Shown here: piece by piece, positions 1 to 6,167 of the stretch
Layout: every line of letters starts with the position of its first letter
Numbering within the stretch: position 1 is the first letter of the stretch
NCBI GenBank assembly: GCA_021832495.1
Contig: JAKBKR010000083.1
Span: forward strand, 1 to 7,961
Reading direction: 5' to 3'
Source: a bacterium
GTDB taxonomy: Archaea > Thermoplasmatota > Thermoplasmata > Lutacidiplasmatales > UBA184
Length of the DNA: 7,961 nt
Notes under the pieces: model-generated
The model's database searches: none
Told to the model about the DNA's origin: nothing
What the model saw: the letters and a program-made list of their open reading frames with translations, nothing else
Program-made: the position numbers and the translations under genes

Positions 1-34
1 CCAGAGCTACGGAACAAGAGCTTAGGTAGCGTCG

Positions 35-466
35 ATGGACAACACCCTCTTCATCCTGGCCCTGTTGGTGTTCGCCACGCTCTACATCGGCCTCGGCGTG
101 TACCTCTTGTGGACCCTCGTGATCACGATCCTCGTGATCCTGGCCTACCTCACGGGGGTCTACAAGCACGTCCTCGACAACTACCCCTACAATGCCGGGG
201 AGAACCTCACGACGGTGCTCCTCATCGCCACGACGTGGGTGGTCTTTATTGTCGTGGGCCCGAAGCCGGTGCAGTTCTGGGGACCCAGCCTATTCTACGC
301 GCCGCCGCCGGAAGCGTTCTTCGCATCGATCGCAGCGGTGCTCGTCATCTTCGCCTTTGTGGTGTTCATCATCTTGGCGATCATCCTGCCGCACTACGAG
401 CGGCGAGGCGGTATGGGTGCTAGCGGCGGCGGTAGCCAAGGGGACCAGACGGTCGGCGCCGGCTGA
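35..466 (+). CDS. Small four-helix membrane protein of unknown function
   Basis: A 143-residue integral membrane protein that I do not recognise as a named family. Hydrophobic stretches suggest four transmembrane helices at about residues 4-24, 26-43, 59-77 and 94-119. The first two are nearly contiguous and the last two are separated by a loop rich in proline and aromatics. The C-terminal tail (about residues 120-143) starts with a basic patch (HYERRGG) and then becomes a Gly/Ser/Ala-rich, probably disordered end. There is no obvious signal peptide distinct from helix 1, and no catalytic or metal-binding motif. The start is ATG at 35, since an in-frame stop lies at 23-25; a weak AGGT at 24-27 could be a ribosome binding site. 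Hydrophobicity, length and GC-rich codon use support a real gene. Its transcription unit probably begins left of the window. The function is unknown. Confidence 0.7.
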   Translation: MDNTLFILALLVFATLYIGLGVYLLWTLVITILVILAYLTGVYKHVLDNYPYNAGENLTTVLLIATTWVVFIVVGPKPVQFWGPSLFYAPPPEAFFASIAAVLVIFAFVVFIILAIILPHYERRGGMGASGGGSQGDQTVGAG

Positions 467-484
467 GGTCCGGGGTCTCCGCCA

Positions 485-501
485 GAGGCTTATTTAGCCT
501 C
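485..501 (+). promoter_or_regulatory. lysS box A within a perfect inverted repeat
   Basis: TATTTA at 491-496 lies 38 bases before the lysS ATG, a plausible distance for an archaeal TATA box serving a transcript with a very short leader. It sits in a perfect dyad: GAGGCT at 485-490 mirrors AGCCTC at 496-501, leaving a 5-base AT centre. A weaker outer pair flanks it (CCGGGG at 470-475 and CCCCGG at 509-514). The dyad could be a repressor operator over the TATA box, or an RNA hairpin at the end of the upstream transcript. The dyad is seen directly; the promoter role is inferred. Confidence 0.5.
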
Positions 502-528
502 CCGGTCTCCCCGGCGGCTGCGGGAGCC

Positions 529-2001
529 ATGGAGAACGACCTCGTCCGGCAGCGACGGCGCAAGCTAGAGGAGTGGGCGAGCCAAGGGCATCCCCGGTAC
601 CCTTATGCGTACGCCGACCGCACCCCAGTGAGCCGGGTCCGGGAAGCGGCGGCTAGGCTCGAGCCGCAAGGCGTGGACCGGAGCCGGCACTTTCGGGTGG
701 CGGGCCGCCTGTCCCTTCTTCGGAGGGTCGGTCGCAACACCTTCGCCCCCCTTCGGGATGCGAGCGGTGTGATCCAGATCCACTTCCAATCCGAATCGAT
801 GGGAACCGAAGACTACGACCGGATCACCGGGCTCTTGGATGGGGGAGACATCGTCGGGGTCGAGGGTTTCGCCAGCCGTTCCCGCACGGGTGAGCCTTCC
901 CTCCTTGCGAGCTCCCTTGAGCTCCTTTCGAAGGCGCTCCTCCCCCCACCGGAAAAATGGCACGGGATCAAGGATCCCGAGGTCCGGATGCGAAAGCGGC
1001 ACGTCGACCTGTTCACCTCCGAGGAAGCCCTCCAACGCTTTGCCGCGCGCTCGGCGCTCACGCAGGCGCTTCGGATGGAACTTGCCCGACGCGAGTTCCT
1101 CGAGGTAGAGACACCCGTGCTGGGCCGGGTCGCCTCGGGAGCCGCCGCCCGCCCCTTCCTCTCCCGGTATCATTATCTTGACGAGGATTTCCGCCTCCGG
1201 ATCTCGTTGGAACTGCCGTTGAAAAGGCTTCTGGTCGGGGGGTTTGAGCGGGTCTTCGAGATCGGCAAGGTGTTCCGGAACGAGGACATGGACTCGATGC
1301 ACAGCCCGGAGTTCACGCTCTTAGAGCTGTACTGGGCCTACGTAGACTACGAGGATGTCCGGAAGCTCGTGGAAGATCTGTTGCACCATCTTTCCATACG
1401 AGCCCAGGAGATCCTCCCGGGCGAGCGGACGGACACCCTCGTTCAGTCGTTCACCCCTCCGTTCCGGCAGGTCGATTTCGGGGAAGCGCTCGAGCGGGAG
1501 AGCGGGATCCCGGGGATCTTGGATCTGCCAGTAGAAGAACTGCGCGCCCTCGCCCGCAAGTACGGTGCCCGCATCACCGATACCACTCCGGCGGGAACCT
1601 GTCTGGATAAGCTCTTCGGGCACTTCGTGGAGCCGAAGCTCATGGAACCCACGTTCGTTTACGACCATCCGGCCTCGACCACACCCCTCGCCAAGGCGCA
1701 CCGTTCCAAACCCGGCCGCGTGGAGCGTCACGAGCTCTACTACCGCGGGATGGAACTGACCAACGCCTACAGCGAGCTCAACGACCCGGAGGACCAGGAG
1801 CAGCGCTTCCGGACCCAGGCCGAGGCCCAGGGGAACGAGGACACCACGTACGCGTACGACGCAGATTTCGTAGAGGCCCTCCGCTACGGGATGCCCCCGG
1901 CCGGTGGCCTCGGAATCGGGCTTGATCGCTTGTGGATGATCCTACTCGGGTCCGAATCCATCAAGGATGTGATCCTCTTTCCCCCGACCCGCTCGAAGTA
2001 G
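529..2001 (+). CDS. lysS: Lysine--tRNA ligase, class II
   Basis: A complete 490-residue class II lysyl-tRNA synthetase, which charges tRNA-Lys with lysine using ATP in the cytoplasm. The N-terminal part has a short helical region and then an OB-fold anticodon-binding domain at about residues 50-140. The catalytic core follows the linker GIKDPEVRMRKRHVDLF. Motif 1 is FLEVETP (190-196), followed by the family-typical SGAAARPF. Motif 2 begins FRNE (249-252, with R250 as the ATP-binding arginine) and continues to the HSPEFTLLELYWAY block. Motif 3 is GLGIGLDR (460-467), ending close to DVILFPPTR. The block HRSKPG and the segment ELTNAYSELNDP are characteristic of LysRS rather than AspRS or AsnRS. 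The length matches bacterial LysS, and all key motifs are intact. ATG 529 is chosen because it lies 38 bases after a box A and begins the usual N-terminal helix. It appears to have its own promoter. Confidence 0.97.
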   Translation: MENDLVRQRRRKLEEWASQGHPRYPYAYADRTPVSRVREAAARLEPQGVDRSRHFRVAGRLSLLRRVGRNTFAPLRDASGVIQIHFQSESMGTEDYDRITGLLDGGDIVGVEGFASRSRTGEPSLLASSLELLSKALLPPPEKWHGIKDPEVRMRKRHVDLFTSEEALQRFAARSALTQALRMELARREFLEVETPVLGRVASGAAARPFLSRYHYLDEDFRLRISLELPLKRLLVGGFERVFEIGKVFRNEDMDSMHSPEFTLLELYWAYVDYEDVRKLVEDLLHHLSIRAQEILPGERTDTLVQSFTPPFRQVDFGEALERESGIPGILDLPVEELRALARKYGARITDTTPAGTCLDKLFGHFVEPKLMEPTFVYDHPASTTPLAKAHRSKPGRVERHELYYRGMELTNAYSELNDPEDQEQRFRTQAEAQGNEDTTYAYDADFVEALRYGMPPAGGLGIGLDRLWMILLGSESIKDVILFPPTRSK

Positions 2002-2003
2002 CC

Positions 2004-2010
2004 ATTATAT
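2004..2010 (+). promoter_or_regulatory. Box A (TATA) promoter of the small basic protein gene
   Basis: ATTATAT begins two bases after the lysS stop codon. With the usual archaeal spacing of about 25-27 bases from TATA centre to transcription start, transcription would begin near 2033, almost exactly at the ATG at 2035. This predicts a leaderless mRNA and argues against the earlier GTG at 2023. The motif is seen; the activity is inferred. Confidence 0.55.
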
Positions 2011-2034
2011 CCCCACCACGATGTGGCCCTTCCC

Positions 2035-2253
2035 ATGCCGATGGACAAGATCTCGTTGGCCGAAGCGCGGAAGATCGCAGAGAAGAAGGGGCTAAAGCCC
2101 GGCCTCGTAAAGGGCACGGAAGGGATCCAGTTCACGCGAGGGAAGAACGCCCGAATCGCTCCCGTCAGTTGGGAGGAGTTCGAGCGGGCGCTCAAGAAGC
2201 GCAAGCTCGCCATCTATGAGTCCGGCGGGTTCCTCAAGGTCATGAAGGCCTGA
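2035..2253 (+). CDS. Small basic conserved-looking protein of unknown function
   Basis: A 72-residue cytoplasmic protein starting at ATG 2035. An in-frame GTG at 2023 and an ATG at 2041 are alternatives, but 2035 best fits the upstream box A. The composition is strongly basic: about 17 Lys/Arg against 8 Asp/Glu. It reads as an N-terminal helix (about residues 7-18, SLAEARKIAEKKG), a central Gly/basic strand-rich part including GIQFTRGKNARI, a second helix (WEEFERALKKRKL), and a short terminal strand ending KVMKA. There are no cysteines, membrane segments or recognised catalytic motifs. The charge and alternating helix/strand pattern suggest nucleic-acid or ribosome association, but that is only inference. 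It directly follows lysS (33 bases), which may mean shared read-through as well as its own promoter. I do not recognise the family. Confidence 0.72.
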   Translation: MPMDKISLAEARKIAEKKGLKPGLVKGTEGIQFTRGKNARIAPVSWEEFERALKKRKLAIYESGGFLKVMKA

Positions 2254-2256
2254 GGA

Positions 2257-2282
2257 CGGCGGCTTCACACACTATACCGCCG
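2257..2282 (+). terminator. GC-rich hairpin after the small basic gene (possible terminator)
   Basis: CGGCGG at 2257-2262 pairs perfectly with CCGCCG at 2277-2282 across a 14-base loop, starting three bases after the stop codon at 2251-2253. No T-run follows, and archaeal terminators normally depend on T-rich tracts, so this may instead stabilise the 3' end or be chance in GC-rich DNA. The loop contains ACTATA, which is not at promoter distance from any start codon. Confidence 0.25.
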
Positions 2283-2306
2283 CCCGGCATAAGGCTACTC
2301 CCTTGC

Positions 2307-2341
2307 CCCGGGATCAAGCATCGGGACCCGGGAACAGGTAT
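2307..2341 (+). repeat. Tandem imperfect direct repeat upstream of the ABC operon promoter
   Basis: Two 15-base copies beginning CCCGGGA, at 2307-2321 and 2327-2341, agree at about 12 of 15 positions and start exactly 20 bases apart, roughly two helical turns. The second copy runs into the proposed box A of the ABC operon. The arrangement resembles a pair of binding sites for a regulator near the promoter. The two CCCGGG cores are also self-complementary and could pair as a hairpin. The repeats are seen; the regulatory function is inferred. Confidence 0.4.
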
Positions 2342-2345
2342 TATC
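2339..2345 (+). promoter_or_regulatory. Box A (TATA) promoter of the ABC exporter operon
   Basis: TATTATC begins 34 bases before the ATPase ATG at 2373. The expected transcription start is therefore near 2367, leaving a leader of only a few bases. A purine stretch GAGGAG at 2367-2372 abuts the ATG with no spacer, too close for a normal Shine-Dalgarno interaction, so leaderless-type initiation is more likely. This is the only convincing promoter-like signal seen for the five genes that follow. Confidence 0.5.
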
Positions 2346-2372
2346 ATCCTCGGTAACCTTTACCTTGAGGAG

Positions 2373-3167
2373 ATGAGCCCCACGACGAGCCCCGAGAGCA
2401 TCGATCCGCTCCAGTTGCGGTCGCTCCGGGTAGCCTACGGAGAAGTGGTCGCAGTGGACCAACTCTCCCTCACCGTGCGCGAGGGAGAGATCTACGGTCT
2501 CATCGGGAGCAACGGGGCCGGAAAGACCTCCGCGATCAAGGCGGTCATGGGCCTCCTGGTACCCCGGGGTGGCGAGGTGCGGGTCTTTGGAAAGGACCCC
2601 GTGAAAGAGGGGATATACACCCGGACGGTGACCGGATACGTTCCTGAAGTCTCCATCCTCTATGATGCGCTCACGCCCCGTGAGTACCTCGAGTTCGTCA
2701 CCAGCGTGCGCCGACTCGGTGGTTTCCAGGAACGCCTCATGGACTTCGCCACGGCGTTGCAGATCGAAGGGGAGATGGACCGGGCGATCTCCACGCTGTC
2801 GAACGGGACCCGCCAGAAGGTCCTCGTCGTGAGCGCGCTCCTCCACCAACCTCGGCTCTTGGTGCTCGATGAACCGTTCAACAGCCTGGATCCCCGATCG
2901 GTACGCATCATGAAGGACCTTCTCCTTGCCTATGTCCGCAATGGGAAGCGATCCATCCTGTTCTCGACCCACACGATGGAGGTGGCGGAACGGCTATGCC
3001 ATCGCGTGGGGGTCCTCGACCGCGGCACCCTCCGTGGAGAAGGGACGTTGGAAGAACTTCGGTCCCAAGTGAAGCTACCCCAAGCCACGCTCGAAGACAT
3101 CTTCCTTGAGTTGACCACGGACCGTGAACAGTTGAACCGGATCGTGGACCGGCTTGAGGCCGCGTGA
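2373..3167 (+). CDS. ABC-2-type transporter ATP-binding protein
   Basis: A 264-residue ATPase subunit that powers export through the permease encoded next. It is cytoplasmic and docks on the membrane partner. Walker A is GSNGAGKTS (residues 45-53, K51 binding phosphate). The Q-loop region reads GYVPE (88-92), with Glu at the usual Gln position, as is often seen in CcmA/Nat-type exporters. The signature motif is LSNGTRQK (142-149), a variant of LSGGQ. Walker B is LLVLDEP with D166 and catalytic E167, a D-loop NSLD follows, and the H-loop histidine is H200 in FSTHTMEVAE. The C-terminal 50 residues form the usual accessory tail of this subfamily. All catalytic residues are present. ATG 2373 is the only sensible start and follows a box A at 2339-2345. 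Its stop overlaps the possible GTG start of the permease. The substrate cannot be deduced; drug, lipid, ion or peptide export are all possible. Confidence 0.95.
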   Translation: MSPTTSPESIDPLQLRSLRVAYGEVVAVDQLSLTVREGEIYGLIGSNGAGKTSAIKAVMGLLVPRGGEVRVFGKDPVKEGIYTRTVTGYVPEVSILYDALTPREYLEFVTSVRRLGGFQERLMDFATALQIEGEMDRAISTLSNGTRQKVLVVSALLHQPRLLVLDEPFNSLDPRSVRIMKDLLLAYVRNGKRSILFSTHTMEVAERLCHRVGVLDRGTLRGEGTLEELRSQVKLPQATLEDIFLELTTDREQLNRIVDRLEAA

Positions 3168-4828
3168 GCATGGATTGGCGGGAACGACTACGCCTGTCCA
3201 ACTGCCTGTATCGGGAGGTGACCTTCCAGGCCATCTATGCCCTCAAGAGCGGCAATGTGTTCTTCTCGGGGGATCGCAAGCGCGAGCAGGAGGGGCCCGC
3301 CGTGGCCCAACGGCGGGTGCTCCAGTCAAAGCTGACCGTGGCCGTGCTCTTCATGCTCACCTTCCTGGCCTCGGCCTTCGCGCTGCGGTACGGAAGGGAG
3401 TTCTTCCCCACGACCCTCTCTACCCTGTATTTTGATGGCACGATCATCTCCCTCGTCCTCGTGGTGCTTTTCTCCCTCGTCTGGATCACCGGATTGCAGG
3501 TCGCGCTTCCGTTCGTGAGTTCCCAGGCCACCACTGCCTTGCTCGTGCTTCCGGTGACGGAGGAGGATGCAGCGTGGGTGAGCTTCTTGGCTTTCCTACG
3601 GCTCTTCGATGCACCCCTCTTGACCGCCCTGATATTTTTCCCCATGGCCGTGGGCCTCGCCCTCTCCTCGGTGCTGGCCGGAGCGGCGGTGCTGCCCGGC
3701 GTCTTGGCCACGGAGGTGCTCGCCCTCGCCCTGTCGCTCCTCACCGCCAAGTTCTTCTCGCGGAGCGTGAGCGGTGCGAGCGGCGGGAGCCTTCGCAGCC
3801 TTGCGGTGCGCTGGCTCTATCTCGTACTCTGGACCATCCCGAGCCTTGTGATCACGATATTCATCACTTTCTCCGTGCAGATCATCACCGCCTTGGGGGA
3901 TTGGGAGTTGAACGCGCCTCTGGCCCTGCAAGCGGTCTTCGCCCTCTTCCCATTCCCGTTCGGTCTCCTTGCGGCATCGTTCGCCACGCCACCTGTGGTG
4001 GGCGGACCCTCCAACACCGTGACCATCGCCCTCGCTCTCGTCTATTTCGCCGTCGTGGCCGTATCGGTGCGCTGGATCCTTCGCGCACCGCTCGCCCTCA
4101 GCCGGATCACGATCGTGTCCGGCGCCCGCAGGCTTGCGGGGACCCGGCTCATCGTCACCCGGCCATCCATGGCCATTTTGAAGAAGGACCTTCGGATCGC
4201 CTCCCGGACGCCCGCCTATGCATTCCTCCTGCTTCTCCCGCTCCTCGACGCCTTCGTGCTAGGACTGTTCACCTACCTCGGCAGTCCGGCCCCGATCTTG
4301 GCGCAGCGCTATGCCTTTGCCGGAGTGACCGTGGCCGTGCTTCTCGCCACGTTCTTCGGGCCGGTCTTCTTTGCCACGGAGGTGATCGGGTTCTCCCTGA
4401 CCCGTACCCTCCCGCTCTCCCAGCGTACCCTCATCCTCAGCAAGACCTCTTTGATCGCGCTCGTCTATCTCATGGCCTTTGGTGTGGTGGCCGTCCTGGT
4501 CGCATCGCGGGTCAACGACTTTCCCGCGTTCGTGCTCTTTGCGGTGATCGAACTTCCAGCGGTCATCGCCGCGGCCTTCCTCGAGATCGGCGTGCTGCTC
4601 GAACGGGCCAAGCGCACTGGCGTTCCCATCGCTTCGCTCTATAGCGGAGCGTGGTGGACCACACTGGTCGTCGTCCCGGGGCTCGTCGTTTCGGTGGCTC
4701 CGCTCGTGTCGTACACTTACTTCACCCTTCCCTATCTTCCGGCTCTCGTGTGGATGGCCTTGCTTTCGCTGTCGCTCGCCGCGGTCGTTGGAGGGATCGT
4801 TCTCCGGGGAAAGAACATTCCCGTGTGA
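3164..4828 (+). CDS. Large duplicated ABC-2-type permease
   Basis: A 554-residue integral membrane partner of the preceding ATPase. After a basic cytoplasmic N-terminus of about 55 residues there are about 12 hydrophobic segments, at roughly 57-74, 94-118, 146-196 (two helices), 217-244, 253-272, 284-305, 350-371, 380-409, 423-448, 456-480, 497-521 and 525-548. The protein appears to consist of two ABC-2 halves. Each has the LP motif that typically follows the second membrane segment: LVLPVTEED (LP at 129-130) and RTLPLSQRTLILSK (LP at 416-417). The second half opens with KKDLRIASRTPAYAF, like the N-terminus of a single ABC-2 permease. Most ABC-2 subunits have about six helices, so this may act as a fused dimer. 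The start may be GTG 3164, overlapping the upstream TGA, or ATG 3170. GAGG at 3156-3159 could serve either. Translational coupling is likely. Confidence 0.9.
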   Translation: MSMDWRERLRLSNCLYREVTFQAIYALKSGNVFFSGDRKREQEGPAVAQRRVLQSKLTVAVLFMLTFLASAFALRYGREFFPTTLSTLYFDGTIISLVLVVLFSLVWITGLQVALPFVSSQATTALLVLPVTEEDAAWVSFLAFLRLFDAPLLTALIFFPMAVGLALSSVLAGAAVLPGVLATEVLALALSLLTAKFFSRSVSGASGGSLRSLAVRWLYLVLWTIPSLVITIFITFSVQIITALGDWELNAPLALQAVFALFPFPFGLLAASFATPPVVGGPSNTVTIALALVYFAVVAVSVRWILRAPLALSRITIVSGARRLAGTRLIVTRPSMAILKKDLRIASRTPAYAFLLLLPLLDAFVLGLFTYLGSPAPILAQRYAFAGVTVAVLLATFFGPVFFATEVIGFSLTRTLPLSQRTLILSKTSLIALVYLMAFGVVAVLVASRVNDFPAFVLFAVIELPAVIAAAFLEIGVLLERAKRTGVPIASLYSGAWWTTLVVVPGLVVSVAPLVSYTYFTLPYLPALVWMALLSLSLAAVVGGIVLRGKNIPV

Positions 4829-4834
4829 TCGACC

Positions 4835-5632
4835 ATGGTCGCCCGTCTCCGAATCGGCTGCTCGTCGTGGACTTCGGATGCCTGGTGGGGCAAGGTCTAC
4901 CCCCGGACCGTGAAGCCCGGCGACAGACTTTCGCTCTATGCCCGGATTTACGATTCGGTCGAGGTGGATTCCTCCTACTATCGTGACCCCGGCGCATTTC
5001 TTGTGAAGCGCTGGGCGGCGGCCACTCCCGAAGATTTCCTCTTCACGCTCAAGGTTCCCCGGGACCTTCTCGACCCTCGGATACCCCTCGACATCGGAAA
5101 GTGGGCCTTCTTTCTGGACCACGCCCGTCTGCTCGGAAGGAAGCTCGGGGCATTGCTGCTACAATTCCCGCCGTGGTTCCGACCCGGGAAGGCCTCCCCC
5201 TTCCTCGAAGGCCTCCTTTCCAACTTGGATCCGACCCTCCGTTACGCCGTGGAGCTCCGCGATGCCGGCTGGTACGGCGGGTCGGTGTGGGACCGTCTCC
5301 GGAAGGAACTGGGCGACCGGAACATCGCCCTCACATGGTCCTACTTGACGTACCTCACCATCCCTCCTGAACTGACCACGGACTTCGTCTATGTCAGATT
5401 CATCGGGGACCATGTGGCCGTGCCGGCCGAGACGCACGGCGAGATCCGGATCGACCGTTCCTCCGAGCTGCGAACGTGGGCAGAGCGAGTGAGGTCCGCG
5501 CAAGACCGGACCCAGAACATCTATGTGTTCTTCAACAATCACTTCCAGGGGTTCGCCCCTGAGTCCGTCAATCTGTTCCGGCAAGCCCTCGGGATGGAAC
5601 CGGTGGACTACCTCCACGGTACCTTCAAGTAA
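4835..5632 (+). CDS. DUF72 (YecE-like) family protein
   Basis: A 265-residue soluble protein of the widespread DUF72/YecE family, which adopts a TIM-barrel-like fold and has no well-established biochemical activity. Family hallmarks are present in order: the N-terminal RIGCSSW (residues 5-11), VEVDSSYY near 45, FTLKVPR near 70, LLLQFPPWF near 110, VELRDAGW (E140, R142, W146), YVRFIGDH near 190, and FNNHFQGFAP (N234, N235, H236). The conserved Glu, Arg and Asn-Asn-His residues line the putative active-site cavity in this family. Length is normal and the ends are complete. ATG 4835 lies only six bases after the permease stop and is followed at once by the conserved first strand, so the start is secure even though no Shine-Dalgarno sequence precedes it. 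The position suggests co-transcription with the exporter, but no functional link is known. Confidence 0.92.
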   Translation: MVARLRIGCSSWTSDAWWGKVYPRTVKPGDRLSLYARIYDSVEVDSSYYRDPGAFLVKRWAAATPEDFLFTLKVPRDLLDPRIPLDIGKWAFFLDHARLLGRKLGALLLQFPPWFRPGKASPFLEGLLSNLDPTLRYAVELRDAGWYGGSVWDRLRKELGDRNIALTWSYLTYLTIPPELTTDFVYVRFIGDHVAVPAETHGEIRIDRSSELRTWAERVRSAQDRTQNIYVFFNNHFQGFAPESVNLFRQALGMEPVDYLHGTFK

Positions 5633-5653
5633 TTGCGCGAGTCCTGCTCCCCG

Positions 5654-6154
5654 ATGACCGAGCGCTCGTTCCAGGAATACTATCCTCCCGAGCTCTCGTA
5701 CTGCTACGGATGTGGACGGCTGAACCCTCAAGGCCACCATCTCAAGAGCTATTGGGAGGGTGAAGTGAGCGTCGCCCGCTTCACCCCCGAGCCCTACCAC
5801 ACCGCCGTGCCGGGCTTTGTGAATGGCGGAGTCCTGGCCTCTCTCGTGGATTGCCACGGTACGGGAACCGCAGCGGCCGCGGCGTATCGCTCCGAGCAGC
5901 GGTCGATGGACTCCCTTCCAACCCACCGGTTCGTCACCGCCTCTCTCCGGGTCGATTATCTCAAGCCCACCCCCATCGGTGTCGAACTTCGGCTCGAAGG
6001 CCGGGTCCGGGCCATCTCGGGCCGGAAGGTCATCCTCGACATCGCGCTCTCAGCCGGTGGTCAGGTCACCGTCAAGGGGGAAGTGACCGCAGTCGAGATC
6101 CCCCCCGGCATGTGGGAGGCTGCCCGGGCCGCACTCGCCTCCGGACCGGGGTGA
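5654..6154 (+). CDS. Hotdog-fold thioesterase-like protein (PaaI-type)
   Basis: A 166-residue single hotdog-domain protein resembling PaaI-type acyl-CoA thioesterases, which hydrolyse acyl or aryl-CoA thioesters in the cytoplasm. The N-terminus has CYGCGRLNPQG (C17, C20, N24, G27), a motif common in this subgroup just before the first strand. The central helix carries NGGVLASLVDCHG (57-69), matching the family HGGxxxxLxD pattern, with D66 as the likely catalytic or structural acid and Asn in place of the usual His. The segment ASLRVDYLKPTPIG is the typical strand that lines the substrate tunnel, followed by strands including VRAISGRKVILDI. The reading frame is open back to TTG 5633, directly after the DUF72 stop, but ATG 5654 is the better start. 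Substrate is unknown. It sits in the exporter operon, 13 bases before the PLP enzyme gene. Confidence 0.85.
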   Translation: MTERSFQEYYPPELSYCYGCGRLNPQGHHLKSYWEGEVSVARFTPEPYHTAVPGFVNGGVLASLVDCHGTGTAAAAAYRSEQRSMDSLPTHRFVTASLRVDYLKPTPIGVELRLEGRVRAISGRKVILDIALSAGGQVTVKGEVTAVEIPPGMWEAARAALASGPG

Positions 6155-6167
6155 ATGCAATCGGTCC

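Noticed and set aside
1..29. Possible tail of an upstream gene before the first membrane protein
   Set aside because: Two frames end in stops here (23-25 and 27-29), but only seven or eight codons are visible, too few to support a coding call.
118..127. Perfect 10-base palindrome CGTGATCACG in the first gene
   Set aside because: It lies within codons of a membrane helix where GTG/ATC codons are common. Nothing indicates a binding site.
565..1302. Long open frame antisense to lysS (245 codons)
   Set aside because: It lies opposite the catalytic core of a conserved synthetase. Long antisense frames are expected in GC-rich DNA, and its translation shows no recognisable domain.
3574..4644. Overlapping + strand frame of 356 codons inside the permease gene
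   Set aside because: The product is rich in Arg, Pro, His and Gly with no motifs, while the permease frame gives a coherent membrane protein. It is a shadow frame.
4259..5122. Long antisense frame across the permease/DUF72 junction (287 codons)
   Set aside because: Composition is highly charged and low in complexity, there are no domain features, and it is opposite two well-supported genes.
5633..5653. TTG start for the hotdog protein directly after the DUF72 stop
   Set aside because: The extra seven residues add nothing family-like, and ATG 5654 gives a normal N-terminus before the CxxC motif.
5159..5926. Antisense frame across the DUF72/hotdog junction (255 codons)
   Set aside because: It is opposite two genes with clear family motifs, and its translation resembles no known protein.
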